From the NCBI GenBank assembly GCA_963082975.1, contig OY720346.1, positions 20,392,720 to 20,456,719 on the forward strand: 64,000 bases of DNA, written 5' to 3'. This DNA comes from Labia minor (Eukaryota > Arthropoda > Insecta > Dermaptera > Spongiphoridae). This document shows, in pieces, positions 12,000 to 22,594 of the stretch (positions within the stretch are counted from its first letter, which is position 1; the number at the start of each line of letters is the position of its first letter). A model generated the notes under the pieces. It saw only the letters and a list, made by a program, of their open reading frames with translations, was not told the DNA's origin and made no database searches. Both the position numbers and the translations under genes were made by a program.

Positions 12000-12215
12000 A
12001 TATATTGGTTCTCAAAAACCGCTCTAACGATTTTTTTCAAATTCACACTAGATATAGTATTTATAAAGAAAAATTAAGTTTTATTGATGATATCTCTTGA
12101 AACATACAGCTTCATTATTAATTTCTTAATTGAAAATTATATATGGAAAACGTCAAAATTTTTAATACTGCCTGCTAAGACAGTAAAAAAATGACAATTT
12201 TTTATCTAAATACAT
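12000..12215. repeat. Possible Helitron-type repeat body
   Basis: tctcaaaaaccgctctaacg, followed by attttttt and caaattcacactag, has the same layout as the 'gctgaaccgatt...atgaaattt' module of the Helitron at 11332. No ends could be defined, so this is a weak assignment by resemblance. Confidence 0.3.
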
Positions 12216-12216
12216 A

Positions 12217-12285
12217 TAGTCCAGCGGTTGGACTGATGTTTTAACGAGTGGATTTCGTCGGTTCGAAACTCGCCGGGTGAATCGT
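12217..12285 (+). repeat. tRNA-derived SINE-like head with A and B boxes
   Basis: tagtccagcgg at 12217-12227 matches the RNA polymerase III A-box consensus TRGYNNARNNG at every fixed position. gttcgaaac at 12261-12269 matches the B-box GWTCRANNC. gtcc...ggac around the A box would form a 4-bp D stem. The T stem is imperfect and no acceptor stem forms, so a functional tRNA is unlikely. A T-rich tail follows at 12316-12331. Confidence 0.5.
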
Positions 12286-12476
12286 TATTTAAAAATGAAA
12301 ATAATGATTTTGTTATTTTTTTTTCTTTTTATCTATTGTTTACTTTTTAATAAATTACTATTCTATATTTATTTATTCATTGTTCTTTTATTAATAAAGT
12401 TTTAGATAGTTTTATAAGTTTTAATATTTTTTCAATAAAATATTATTCAATATATTTATTAATATTATTTTATTTA

Positions 12477-12561
12477 TTATTATTGAGTACCCGAAGTTCC
12501 ATTCATTTTAATCAGATTGATGCAATGATGCAACAGTTAATAATTGTAATATTGTAATAAA
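12477..12561 (+). repeat. Direct repeat, left copy, flanking the 12.7-13.2 kb element
   Basis: Shares attttaatcagattgatgca plus neighbouring tattattgag, gttcatt and ttaataattgtaat with 13326-13400. The right copy starts with the same tattattgag. Confidence 0.75.
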
Positions 12562-12678
12562 TTTCTATCTTGAAAATTGTTACATATTATTCAGGATATT
12601 TTAAAAACTATTTCTTTCTTTAATTAATATTCATTTTTTCTATAAGTCAGATATATTTCCAAATATTAAATAATTTTT

Positions 12679-13160
12679 GAAGTGAAAACTTCTTTAGCGG
12701 CGTTGAGCACTTTTGCGGGATGGGGAAAAAGTATAGAACTCGCGTGATCGTGACCAACACCATGAAACCATCTGCTTTCAAATTTCTTATAACAGAGCGC
12801 GAAATTTGAATTGTCATTAGAACTGTTTTATAAATTATCTCTAACATATAAATATATATTTATTATGTAAAGTTCATTTCATATATACATATATAATCAA
12901 AATTATACGAAATGAACTTCACATAATAAATATATATTTTATGTTAGAGATAAGAATTATAAAACAGTTCGTATTGCAATATTTTAAACAAAGTTGTGTA
13001 TTTATATATATATAAATATAAGTTACAAATTTGTTTAAAATATATGTTTAAAATAATATATAAGTTATATATATATACATGCATATGAAATTCATCTTTC
13101 TCGTGAAATAGCGCGAATTTCGTCTGTTTTAAAATTTCTTACGCAGAAGTTTTCACTTCT
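12679..13160. mobile_element. Candidate short inverted-repeat element (unclassified)
   Basis: Begins gaagtgaaaacttct at 12679-12693 and ends with its exact reverse complement (13146-13160). The interior is not AT-only at its flanks: gcggcgttgagcacttttgc lies on the left and tagcgcgaatttcgtctg on the right. It encloses a long hairpin at 12820-12970. No target duplication can be set firmly, and I do not recognise the family. A 66-codon frame on the minus strand in the left part has no known domain. Confidence 0.45.
12820..12970. repeat. Long hairpin, ~61-bp arms, 28-bp loop
   Basis: Left arm 12820-12880 (gaactgttttataaa ... agttcatttc) is the reverse complement of 12909-12970, apart from a few single-base differences and small indels. 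The loop at 12881-12908 is AT-rich. A transcript across it would form a stable double-stranded stem. Confidence 0.85.
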
Positions 13161-13325
13161 GTCGGCCAGTCCCACGACTGCCAATTTTGCTTTTTTAATT
13201 CCGAAAAGCTGCAAAGCACGTTTTTTTGTCTTTAGTTTGTTTTATAACCACTTGGGGCGCTAAACAGTTTTTCAAAAAAACACTATAGAAAAAAAATATA
13301 TGTACCTATATATTATATATTTATG

Positions 13326-13400
13326 TATTATTGAGGAGCACAAGTTCATTAATTTTAATCAGATTGATGCAAATGTGTAACATTTAATAATTGTAATAAA
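13326..13400 (+). repeat. Direct repeat, right copy, flanking the 12.7-13.2 kb element
   Basis: Partner of 12477-12561, containing the same attttaatcagattgatgca core. Confidence 0.75.
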
Positions 13401-13447
13401 TAATTAAAGAATTGTGTATCAATATTTTTTAAAGGGTAGAGCGAGAG

Positions 13448-13550
13448 CTCGGTGTCCCAGGTATTAATATTACCAGCCAAATCCAATAATAATGAATCAT
13501 TTTTTTTAACTTAAGTACCGAGCCGAGGCTCGGGGTCCCGGTATTATTAT
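13448..13550. repeat. Short GC repeats with a 7-bp-stem palindrome
   Basis: ctcggtgtcccaggtatta (13448-13466) recurs as ctcggggtcccggtatta (13529-13546). Between them ccgagccgaggctcgg (13518-13533) is a perfect 7-bp inverted repeat with a 2-base centre. The surroundings are AT-rich. Confidence 0.5.
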
Positions 13551-13599
13551 TATAATTTATTATTTATATGTTTTTGACTGAGAGATAGGGACGCTTTTG

Positions 13600-14060
13600 A
13601 TTTTCAGTACTTGTAGAGTGGAGAGTAGAGAGAGAGAAGACCTCCGGTGATTGAACCAGACACGATTGGGTTGAGTTGAGGACTTAACCACCGAATGTAA
13701 TTACACCGAAAATTGGAACATGATGCAATTATAGTTGACTTTAAAAAAAAAAAAAAAAATAGTGAAGCTTCGCCATTGTGGAAAAAAGAACATGCAACCA
13801 TGCACGATTCCATTTCCCCTTTTGTTCCAGACGGAGAGCAAGTGTACACACACAATGGGTACACGAGCAGCCGTCCGCCATTTGTACTCGGCCAGGGAGA
13901 AGGAAATCTATTCATCAACGGCACGTTTCCACTCGGCCAACTTCCTTCTTCAGGGCGGGCGTTCATCCACTTGGCAATGCATTCCTTTTGACGCGATCGA
14001 AAATGACACGAGCGATGAAATTCAAATTATAGGAACAAAGCCAGTTATCTCTTCCTTCTG
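13600..14060. promoter_or_regulatory. Unique island, candidate regulatory element
   Basis: A complex sequence spanning tccggtgattgaaccagaca through catccacttggcaatgcatt, interrupted by a poly-A tract at 13743-13759. Several overlapping frames of 84-122 codons on both strands show no conserved domain and arise mainly from local low stop density. I do not call a gene. Confidence 0.3.
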
Positions 14061-14715
14061 TTTAACAAACGGAAAAACTTCTACGAGGGAGAGAAGAGAG
14101 TAGGGAAGGGGTAGTGTGGAAGTATATTTTTGAAATAGATAATAAATCCAAACTACTAATGAGAATATATATATATATATATTTAAAGAAAAGATTTTTA
14201 AATAAATCGACTGAAAACAAAGGAAAAGAAAATCGTGTGAAAAAGAAACATAGATTCCAGTATATATATAATAAATATTTCTTCAAATATATTGGGATTC
14301 ATTCTGAAAGATAAGCGGGCGCGTTAATGAACATTTGAGAAAAAAAAAATTCCGAGATACAGATTGATAGATGGGAGCTACCCGAGAATTTATAGGAAAC
14401 GACACCACATCGTCTTTTCTATTTTCAAATAAGCATATCAAAATAAACTAAAAAAAAACAAACAAAAAAAAAAAAAAATAAAAATAAAAATTTGTTTTAG
14501 CAATTTTATGATACGGATTGAATGCGAAATTTGATCTTCGCCAAAGACAACCATCCAAACGCTAAATCGTAAATGTATCTTATGACAAAAACACTTGTTT
14601 TGTATCAGAACAGCTTTCCAAATGATAAATAAAACGTTTATAATAGTATTATAATAATCAAAAAAAGCTGATATTTCAATGCCAATGTTCATTATTCGAA
14701 TCGTGATAGGGTATA

Positions 14716-14812
14716 CTATAAGAAATTGAAAATTCTATTCTATTATATTTTAATATTTAAATATTTATATATTTAAAATAATAACTCATAATATTTATCA
14801 AATAATTATAAA
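14716..14812 (+). repeat. Inverted repeat, left arm, framing a reverse transcriptase fragment
   Basis: Contains actataagaaattgaaaatt and tatttaaaataataactcat followed by aatattta. Both blocks recur in reverse complement, in the same order, at 15880-15977. Confidence 0.8.
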
Positions 14813-14969
14813 TTTCATAAAAAAAAAATAATTATAAAATTGATAATAAAAAAAAAAAATTTAATTAAATATTTAAAATATTTATTTATTATAAATATTT
14901 TTTAAATAATTTTTCATAATTTAAATTGTAAATAGATAAATAAATCTAAAATTATAATTTAAAAATTAA

Positions 14970-15770
14970 AGTCAGTATAACTGTTGGATTATTTTTCGAT
15001 AGTTTTTGGCCGCAGCAACCACACCCCTCCAAGTATTCTCCCATTCTAGCCACGTCTCCTGCCCACCGTAGTCTTCTAGATTTTATAATTCTAACTATAT
15101 CTGAAGATGCATAGAGATCATGCAATTCCTCGTTATGCAATCTTCGCCATTCCCAGGTGACCTCATCTTTCTTTGGCCCATAAATGCTCAACAGAATCCT
15201 ATTCTCTCGTCACCTAAGGTCATAGACCATGCCCCACATCCATATAATACAACCGGTAAAATAATTGTTTTATATATTTCAACTTTTATCCCCTTTGATA
15301 ATAATTTTGATGCAATAAGCCCCTTTTTTGCATGATAACAGGCGTTTCCCGATTGTAACCTCGCTTTAAACTCATCTCGAATATTATTATCTTTCGTTAT
15401 CATAGAACCTAAGTACGTATTTGAATTTTTCTACATTTTCAAATTAAGATTTTGTGTGTTAATACTATTCCTCTCTGTTACTAAATACTTTATCTTAGCA
15501 TTATTAATTTCTGGTCCCACCTCTTTTCCTGCTTCAATTAATTTTTCTACACTAACAATAATTACAATTGCCGAATCCCCTATTATATTTAAGTCGTCTG
15601 CGTAACCTAATACTTGAATTTTTTTGTTTAATTCGATTCCGTTTGACCTCTCCCCAATTTGTCTAATTACATATTCCAGAACTAAATTAAATAAAATTGG
15701 TGATAATGCGTCTCCTTGTTTCGAATTTCGAAAGTTTCTGACAATTGATTCCCGCATCTTACTATTAAAT
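14970..15770 (-). pseudogene. Non-LTR retrotransposon reverse transcriptase, C-terminal part, frameshifted and 5'-truncated
   Basis: Three minus-strand segments follow each other. 15784-15431 reads KQGDALSPILFN and then GYADDLNIIGD. YADD at 15604-15593 is the catalytic pair of the reverse transcriptase palm. 15403-15188 carries MITKDNN, a thumb-like region and ILPVVLYGCGAWS. 15191-14952 carries IYGPKKDEV, WEWRRLHNEELHDLY and RRLRWAGDVARMGE, the tail shared by many insect non-LTR elements. Frame changes occur between the segments and a short piece is missing near 15190. The endonuclease and N-terminal half are absent, which fits 5' truncation. The clade cannot be fixed from this fragment. It lies between inverted repeats, which is unusual for a LINE. 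Confidence 0.88.
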
Positions 15771-15879
15771 AAGATTATAATCAAATTAATACAATAAGTA
15801 TTAATTTAAACTAAGAAGATTAAAATTATTAAAAAATAAAAATAAATATTTTCAAAAATAAAATGTTATTTTTTAAATT

Positions 15880-15977
15880 AATAATTATTTTGTAAATATT
15901 ATGAGTTATTATTTTAAATATATTAATATTTAAATAGTGACATATAATATAAATGAATTTTCAATTTCTTATAGTTT
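15880..15977 (-). repeat. Inverted repeat, right arm, framing a reverse transcriptase fragment
   Basis: Reverse complement of 14716-14812 with roughly 80-90% identity by eye. The outer 20 bases and a central 30-base block are exact. Confidence 0.8.
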
Positions 15978-16649
15978 TAAACAAAAGCTAAAATTAATTA
16001 ATTGGATTAAAAAAAAAAGAAATATTGAATTCAAATTAAATTAAATTAGTGTATAATTTTCAAAAAATATAAAATCACTAGAGTGTAACTGCAATTCCGG
16101 TTGTTTAATTTTACATAATTGTAATGTTTCTGTCATAGCATAAAAACATATACTTATATTTTAAAAAAATATTCTAGAAAAAATTATTTTAATCAAATTA
16201 ATAACTAATTAATATTAATAATAATCATAATGATAAAAATACTTAAAGGAGTAGTGAAAACATTGAATTTTGTTTATAACCCACATTGGAAAATTCGATT
16301 TAAGAAATTGAAAAATTTAAATTTTAATAATACGTTATCATACATAACATATTAAAAAAAATAGGCTTTTATATTTGTATATTTTATTAATTGTGAATCT
16401 TGTTATCATATTGTTTATATAATTTGATGAATAAAAAAAAGATAAGAGTCAAATGATTTTTAAATAAAAGCAGGTGTACCATGAAATTGCCCCTTAAGAT
16501 AATTAGGTTCAAAGGGTCGCAAAATTTTCATCGTTTGTTATTTATGATTTCAGTATGAAACGTGGGTCTCTATAGTATAGCTAAGCACCCTGATAAATAT
16601 TTGAAATGCAATAAAGGTAAAAGTTTCGTAATAAATATCCCATTGAAAT

Positions 16650-16970
16650 GGAATTCATTTCTCATTTGATTACGGAGCTGGTATGCAAATGGATTTCTCC
16701 AAGTACAAGATGCTTGCAGGTGGTGGAACTGAGAGAGACGGACGGACAGACACCTGCTAGAGGCATTTAGGAGATTGCTCCAGGCGTTGGTTGCCTCAGC
16801 GGCTGCTCATTTAGCAAATTGCCCGATTCGATTACAATTGAAAAGGCAACTACGCTTTGCCGCGCGCGAGAGAGAATATTCCAATCAATTACTTCAGACG
16901 AAGCACAGAAGATTCGTTTCGGGCTTTATTTAGGGGTGGTGGTTAAAATGAAATCGAGAAATTTAGATCG
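16650..16970. promoter_or_regulatory. Unique island with octamer motif, candidate regulatory element
   Basis: A complex, moderately GC sequence with the octamer atgcaaat (16683-16690, a POU-domain binding consensus), gcatttaggagattgctcca and ctacgctttgccgcgcgcga. No open frame or repeat hallmark. Regulatory role is inferred. Confidence 0.35.
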
Positions 16971-17211
16971 ATTAGCACCAACCAACCCAACGACTTAATA
17001 GAAACAAAAGAAAAGAACTAAAGATACTCTATTTAGTGTATATAAGAAAAACACTATAAAATTTGTGCATCTATTTTTTTTTTATATAAAATATTAACAT
17101 TTTATCAAATAGATGTGAATTAAATATATAATAAAAAATAAAGAATAATATATAATATATTATTATCAATTTTAAATAATTTTTACTAGTTTAATATTTA
17201 GTTAAACTTAT

Positions 17212-17376
17212 AACGGAATTTTGTAAATTAAACCACATTTTGATATTTGTTATTGTAAATTTATTCAAAAAATACAAAAATATACACAACGTTTCGATTG
17301 CTACTTCTGCAGAAGTTTTTTGAATAAATTTACAATAACAAATATCAATATGTGGTTTAATTTACAAAATTCCGTT
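17212..17376. mobile_element. Fold-back made from a Penelope-like element end
   Basis: Arms 17212-17272 and 17316-17376 are reverse complements over 61 bp with one mismatch. The loop, read on the minus strand, contains the perfect palindrome acttctgcagaagt followed by agcaatcgaaacgttgtgta. Strings of the type 'gcaatcgaaacgttgtgtat' are typical of terminal repeats of Penelope-like retroelements in arthropods, where hammerhead ribozyme cores also lie. Here only the GAAA side survives. Assignment is by recognition, not by search. Confidence 0.6.
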
Positions 17377-17584
17377 AAAAATAAAAACAACCACCAAAGC
17401 TTTAATAATTTAATATCTACAAATTTTGGTTAAACTTATTTTTTTCCAAGCACAAAAAATTAATTAAAACTAATAAAAATAGTTGTTTTTTTTTAATTAT
17501 TGATAATAAATCAAATTTCAGCATTTTAAGCATTTACTATTTTAATTGTATTTTGCCATTACATTTTATATTTAAAATATTAAA

Positions 17585-17960
17585 TTTTTGAACTTGATGA
17601 GATTTGAACCTTTACTTTCTAGTTCCACAGTACATTTATTTCCCTATACTAGGGATGGCGAACCTATACCAAAAATAAATTCCAAATTTCTTAATAATTT
17701 TTTTGGAATAAAGTTTAATATTTAAAATTATAACACTTTTATACACGATAGTTAGAAGTTATACAAAAATATTCGATTATATATTCAAGCTAAAAGGGGT
17801 ACAGGTGGTAGAGAAGCAAAATGACAATTTTGTGGCACGTTAGTTGCTTCAAAAATATTTTTTATAATTTTGTGGCACGGACATTGAAAAAGGTTCGCCA
17901 TCCAGTGCCCTATACCATTAGAACTTTAATAAAGTTGTATAATATTAAAATATAAGGATT
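17585..17960 (-). repeat. tRNA-like repeat interrupted by a hAT element
   Basis: On the minus strand, ggttcaaatctcatcaagtt is B-box-like (GGTTCAAATC) and lies upstream of an AT tail. A related minus-strand copy occurs at 32655-32730 (agttcaaacctcaccaagtt, followed by a similar AT tail). The unit is split at ccctatac by the 258-bp element at 17650-17907. Confidence 0.35.
17650..17907. mobile_element. hAT-type miniature element with perfect 8-bp target duplication
   Basis: Flanked on both sides by ccctatac (17642-17649 and 17908-17915). The right end, reverse-complemented, is cactggatggcgaacct. The left end is tagggatggcgaacct. Ends with CA(C/G)-type starts and 8-bp duplications are diagnostic of hAT transposons. 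At 258 bp it is a non-autonomous copy, with ttgtggcacg repeated internally. Confidence 0.85.
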
Positions 17961-18124
17961 GTGTAAATTTTTACACTTCTTATACCATTTAAATAATTTT
18001 TTAATTTTTTTATATATATTTATTGAAATATTATTAAAAAAATAAATAAAAATATGAACGAGAACGGGAAAGCAGGCGAATCAACATTAGGATTTTTAAG
18101 TAGGATAATCATATAAATTACAGT

Positions 18125-18440
18125 GATGGAGAGTGGGGAGGGGGATTATGATATGAGCGTGCGGCAGCTAATCAGCGATGGCACTCTCTGTTTTGCGCTG
18201 ATAATTGTTTTCCGTTGCAAGTCGCCTGATCCAGTCAGTCTCCTCTGCTCTATGCTCCATAATCGGGTCTATGAGGTATTAGCCCGTTTCGGTCATTAGC
18301 CATAACTCGGGGGAGGTTAATTAACAGGGATTAGCACCGGCCTACTCAACACACACATTAAACATACACAGATACCCTCGCATAGACTGGGGGGTTGTAC
18401 AAGATAAACACGGAGAGAGCGAGAGGTGTAAAGATCCGGC
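18125..18440. promoter_or_regulatory. Unique island rich in homeodomain-type cores
   Basis: Contains gcggcagctaatcagcgatg, cataatcgggtctatgaggt, attagcccgtttcggtcatt, ggttaattaacagggattag (ggatta is an Otd/Pitx-type core). No open frame. Complex and non-repetitive. The regulatory reading is inference from motif density. Confidence 0.35.
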
Positions 18441-18601
18441 GGAAGTTTACAAAATTAATTTAAAATTTTCATCGTTTCGTTAAAAGAGTTGATGAAGGAG
18501 AAGAATCTTTATACACTCTCTAATTGATACAAGAAAGTTAAGAAAGGATGATATTCCAAAGAGAGAATAATTTTAAGGGTAAATAATAGTTTATTAAAAT
18601 A

Positions 18602-19057
18602 AGTTGACCTGTGGCCAGGTCCGAACCGAACGACAGTTTGAAGTAAATTAATTTCCAGCTACAGAAACAATTTCAAATAATTTTAATATATCTATTAATG
18701 TAATAAAAAGCTGATATGGATACATAAATAATAAATATAAACATTTTTAATTTTATTTTATTTATAATATATATATATGCAAGACCAGGCTGTGACGTCA
18801 TGAATGGCTGGATGACGTCATATAATTTTAAATTAAGAAAAAGCTAATAAATATGATTTTTCTCGAGGAAATATAATATCATCAAAATCCTTTGAGCCGT
18901 TCAGGCTGTACACATCTATACGGACGGACGGACGGACTAAAAATGCTAAAAATACTTTTTTCTGTTTAGAAAATGCATGATTCGTGGAGATATGTAAAAA
19001 TCTCCACATGTGAAATTTGGTGTGAAAACAATACCTCCCTTACTATCGTCGGGCGGT
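18602..19057 (-). mobile_element. Helentron-like non-autonomous element, family 2 copy D
   Basis: Read on the minus strand it starts accgcccgacgatagtaagg and ends with gtcgttcggt, then ggacctggccacaggtc, a hairpin with a GACCTG/CAGGTC stem. Copy E (63490) has the intact sub-terminal pair accgaccgac / gtcggtcggt. The core has a cggacggacggacgga run (18919-18936) and two tgacgtca palindromes 20 bp apart (18793, 18813). There is no coding content. The layout is that of HINE/DINE-1-type elements. Confidence 0.65.
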
Positions 19058-19699
19058 AAAAAAGAAATGAAATACTGAATAGGAAAATAAAATAGTTTTT
19101 AACATAAAATATCACCAAGTATTCTACATAATATTCTATATAATATTTATGCTCTAAATATATGTTTTAAATAAGTAAAATATTAATATTCTTATCAATT
19201 TAATGGTATTTTGAGCAAAAAACGGTGAACGTTGCCAAATAGTATTGTTCAAAATGTTTTTATAAGATGGGCACATTGAATGATTTTGTCATTGGTTCTT
19301 AAAACGTAATTCTTAATGAAATTTCAAATAAATAGGATACCTAGGAATGCATGAAATTTATATAGATTAGTTAGTTATACTAACATACTAATAATCTATA
19401 CTTACAAGTGATAGTTTAAAAAAAAACAATATTTCCATTTTTCTAAAACATTTCGAAAATCCATTTTTAAACAATATAAATTATTTAAGATTAAAAAAAA
19501 AAAAAAAAATAAACTAAGCTATTATTTATCCATCAATAGAAAAGGTAATATTTTTTATAAATCTAACAAAAGCCATTGCTATTCATTAGTTTAAATCAGC
19601 TCTATAAATACTTGATGCAATTCTTTCCCTAAGCGTAATAAAAAGAAGGAAATAGGTGGGGCTTGTTCTACCAAATGGAATCTAAATTTATGGATCCTT

Positions 19700-19705
19700 A
19701 TATCT

Positions 19706-19740
<35 letters not shown>

Positions 19741-20106
19741 AGTGAGTAAATTTATATATATTTATATATATATAACACTAACCCTATCTATGAACAGATA
19801 ATAATATATAATTCTGTAATATAAAGGCCGCGAATTGAAGTCTTCTGGTCGACAACAGAGATCTTGCAACCCCAGTTTTGGAATGGCTTCTATGTAGACG
19901 TCCTTTATTGGAGGAAAAGAGGAGGGGGTAGTGGGTTAGACCACCCTTCTGAAACATACTGATCGATAGTCCTAGCGTCAAACTTGACCTCATCTCAAAC
20001 AAGATGTTGTTTCTAAAATCTTATCTTCCTTGATTGTCAGTTAAACGAAACTTAAAAATAAATCAGAACCTGGCTTCGGAAATGATACCCCTGGTTTATA
20101 TAGGCT

Positions 20107-20135
<29 letters not shown>
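19700..20135. other. Unique segment between TA microsatellites
   Basis: TA tracts at 19709-19738 and 20107-20130 bound a higher-complexity block (19825-20100) with gaattgaagtcttctggtcg and tggcttctatgtagacgtcc. A 72-codon minus-strand frame (19784-20002) has a non-repetitive composition, but no domain is recognised and no supporting gene structure is visible. Confidence 0.3.
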
Positions 20136-20140
<5 letters not shown>

Positions 20141-20640
20141 ACAAATAAATTAAGGGAAAAAACAATACAATCGAAGGATTTTTTCGGCTTAACTGATACA
20201 ATTTATAGGATAGAAGAAAATTGTAAACAGAACATTTTAGCGTTTTTGTTTTGAAATCAATCGCAACACATAAAACTCTTTATTCTTAAGTAAGTTACCG
20301 AACTTTTAGTTTTTCTCATTCTCCTGATTCAAAATATGCAGAATAATTTATATGATCTATTATTTTATTACAATGGATACATTAATTTAGAAATTTACAA
20401 TTTCTGATAATAAAATGAATGGTGAAAAGTTAATGGTAATATGTATTATTCGTAATTGTAATGTAAATTACTATAAATACAATGTTTTTCATTATACTAT
20501 TAATAAATATTAAAGTATAATAATCTATTATCATTATTTATCATATTTATAAGCTATTTTGTAAGTAAATATATTGAAATTATTATTATGCATGAATTTA
20601 TCTTGTTTATATTATATTTTAAATACATATTGGTATAATA

Positions 20641-20958
20641 TTAAATTAATATTAATGTAAAAAAAAAATAATATTTTCTACCATACATATATTTATTTAT
20701 TGAAATTTTAATTTTTTTTTATTAAAATACTAAATAATGAATTAAAAACAAATAATTATTATGAATTAATTATGTTTCAGAATTTTAAAATGTTGAAATA
20801 GAGGTTAAAGTTTCCATTCTTATATTTTTTTGTTTAATTTTTAAATTTTTCTATTTTAAATTAATATTAATGTAAAAAAAATAATATTTTCTACCATACA
20901 TATATTTATTTATTGAAATTTTAATTTTTTTTATTAAAATACTAAATAATGAATTAAA
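20641..20958 (+). repeat. Two copies of a ~103-bp unit (20641-20745, 20856-20958)
   Basis: Both units run from ttaaattaatattaatgta through ctaccatacatatatttatt to actaaataatgaattaaa, differing mainly in poly-A/T length. The period is about 215 bp. Confidence 0.9.
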
Positions 20959-20975
20959 CATTTTGAATGAAATAA

Positions 20976-21006
<31 letters not shown>

Positions 21007-21474
21007 ATAAATAAATAAATAAAATCAAATATATATAAGAACAAAATAAACACATTTTTTTCTCTTAATAATTTAGTGATTGATCTTTCAATTTTTAATT
21101 TTTTTTTTTTTTAATTTTAATTCATTACTTAAAAAATGTATTACATACGTACAGTTTTCGGGTAACAGTTATAAATATTATATCATGGAATAAATAATTC
21201 AGTTTTTGTTTAAAATAAATAGAGAAAGTGAGTAAGTTTAATTATTTATTGATTTAATTAAATCATATATAAATTATATATTGGTAATTGGTAAGATTCA
21301 AAAAATAAAAAAAAAAGTGGTATTTGTCAATCGATAATTTATAACTGAAATATCTGAAAGCGTAAACAAAACTCTAACAGAAGCTGACCAATATATTCAA
21401 TCTCAATCTTCCGGTAAAATGTCATAATAATTTCTATATTAAACCGGTAGAACAATTTTTATAACTATATTCAT

Positions 21475-21625
21475 TGGCTCGTCAATAAATTGTGAACATT
21501 TCACGATTGAATTTTCATTGCCCGGACCCCGAAATGAAACAAACGAAGCGTTTGAATCCGTCGATTAGCTGCTGATCTCGTTTTCTTCATCGCGGTTTCT
21601 TGTATTGTTCCCTGGCATTATGAAC
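21475..21625. promoter_or_regulatory. Short unique island
   Basis: cattgcccggaccccgaaat and gattagctgctgatctcgtt stand out from the AT-rich, A-tract-laden flanks. No frame or repeat features. Confidence 0.25.
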
Positions 21626-22594
21626 AGGAAAGAATAAAAATATGTGAAGGGATAAAGAGCAAAAGCGAGATAGGAAAAAAAAACAAAACGAAAAAAAAAA
21701 AAATAAATAAATAAAAAAAATTGCAAAAACAAAACTAAAATAAAGAATCAAAACGTTTTATTCTCCATTGTGTTGGCCAAATAAGGACCTCGGCAACGAT
21801 ACTATTGATTTCTTCGAATGAGAAATCTCGATTTAATTTCATTTCCAATGTTGAATATTTCAAAGATCGTCCCGTTTCTCATCCTTGGTTCTAAATTAGA
21901 TATCGCTTTAAAGCCAATTGCTTTCAAGATGGTTTCAAATTTTCCGCAACTCATTCTGAATTATTTCTTAATTGAAGACTTCAATTCTATACATTTATAT
22001 TCAATATATACTCTTTTTCTTTTCTTTTTCCATTTTTTTTTCCTCTACTATACGAATTCATGCTTTTTCCCCTTAAACTTTCCACCCTCGTCTTTTTTTT
22101 TAAACATCAAACAGACATTCCGAGAAACAATGAAAATCCTCCACCTCCTCCTCCTCCTCCTCTTTCTTTTTCTTCTCCATTGCATCTTTAATGAATCCGC
22201 CATCTTTTTGAAACCAAAAAAGTCTTCCTCATTGCTTACTTGGTCTTCGGTTTATTTATTTATTTATTTATTTTTTGTTTCATATTCTATCAACAATAAA
22301 TAATAATGAATTTTAAAAGCGGGTGGAGAGTTTAAAATATAAACACAAAAAAAAAAAAAAAATAATAAAATAAAAATAAATAAATATCAAAGGCAAAAAA
22401 AAAAAAATAAATAAAAATAAAAATCGTTTTCGAATTACTTAATTTCGTTTTGAAAGAATCGAAACATAGTAGGTTTAAAAAAAAAGCCCGATTAGTATTA
22501 CTATTGCCATTAATAAAAGTTGAGATTAATAAATTTCATCATGTCTCCGGTGAATCAATAAAGATATTTTTCCCGATTTTTTTTTTTTTTTTTT

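Noticed and set aside
21818-22303. 161-codon plus-strand open frame
   Set aside because: Composed of phenylalanine/leucine runs from T- and CTC-rich tracts; no domain and no neighbouring exon signals.
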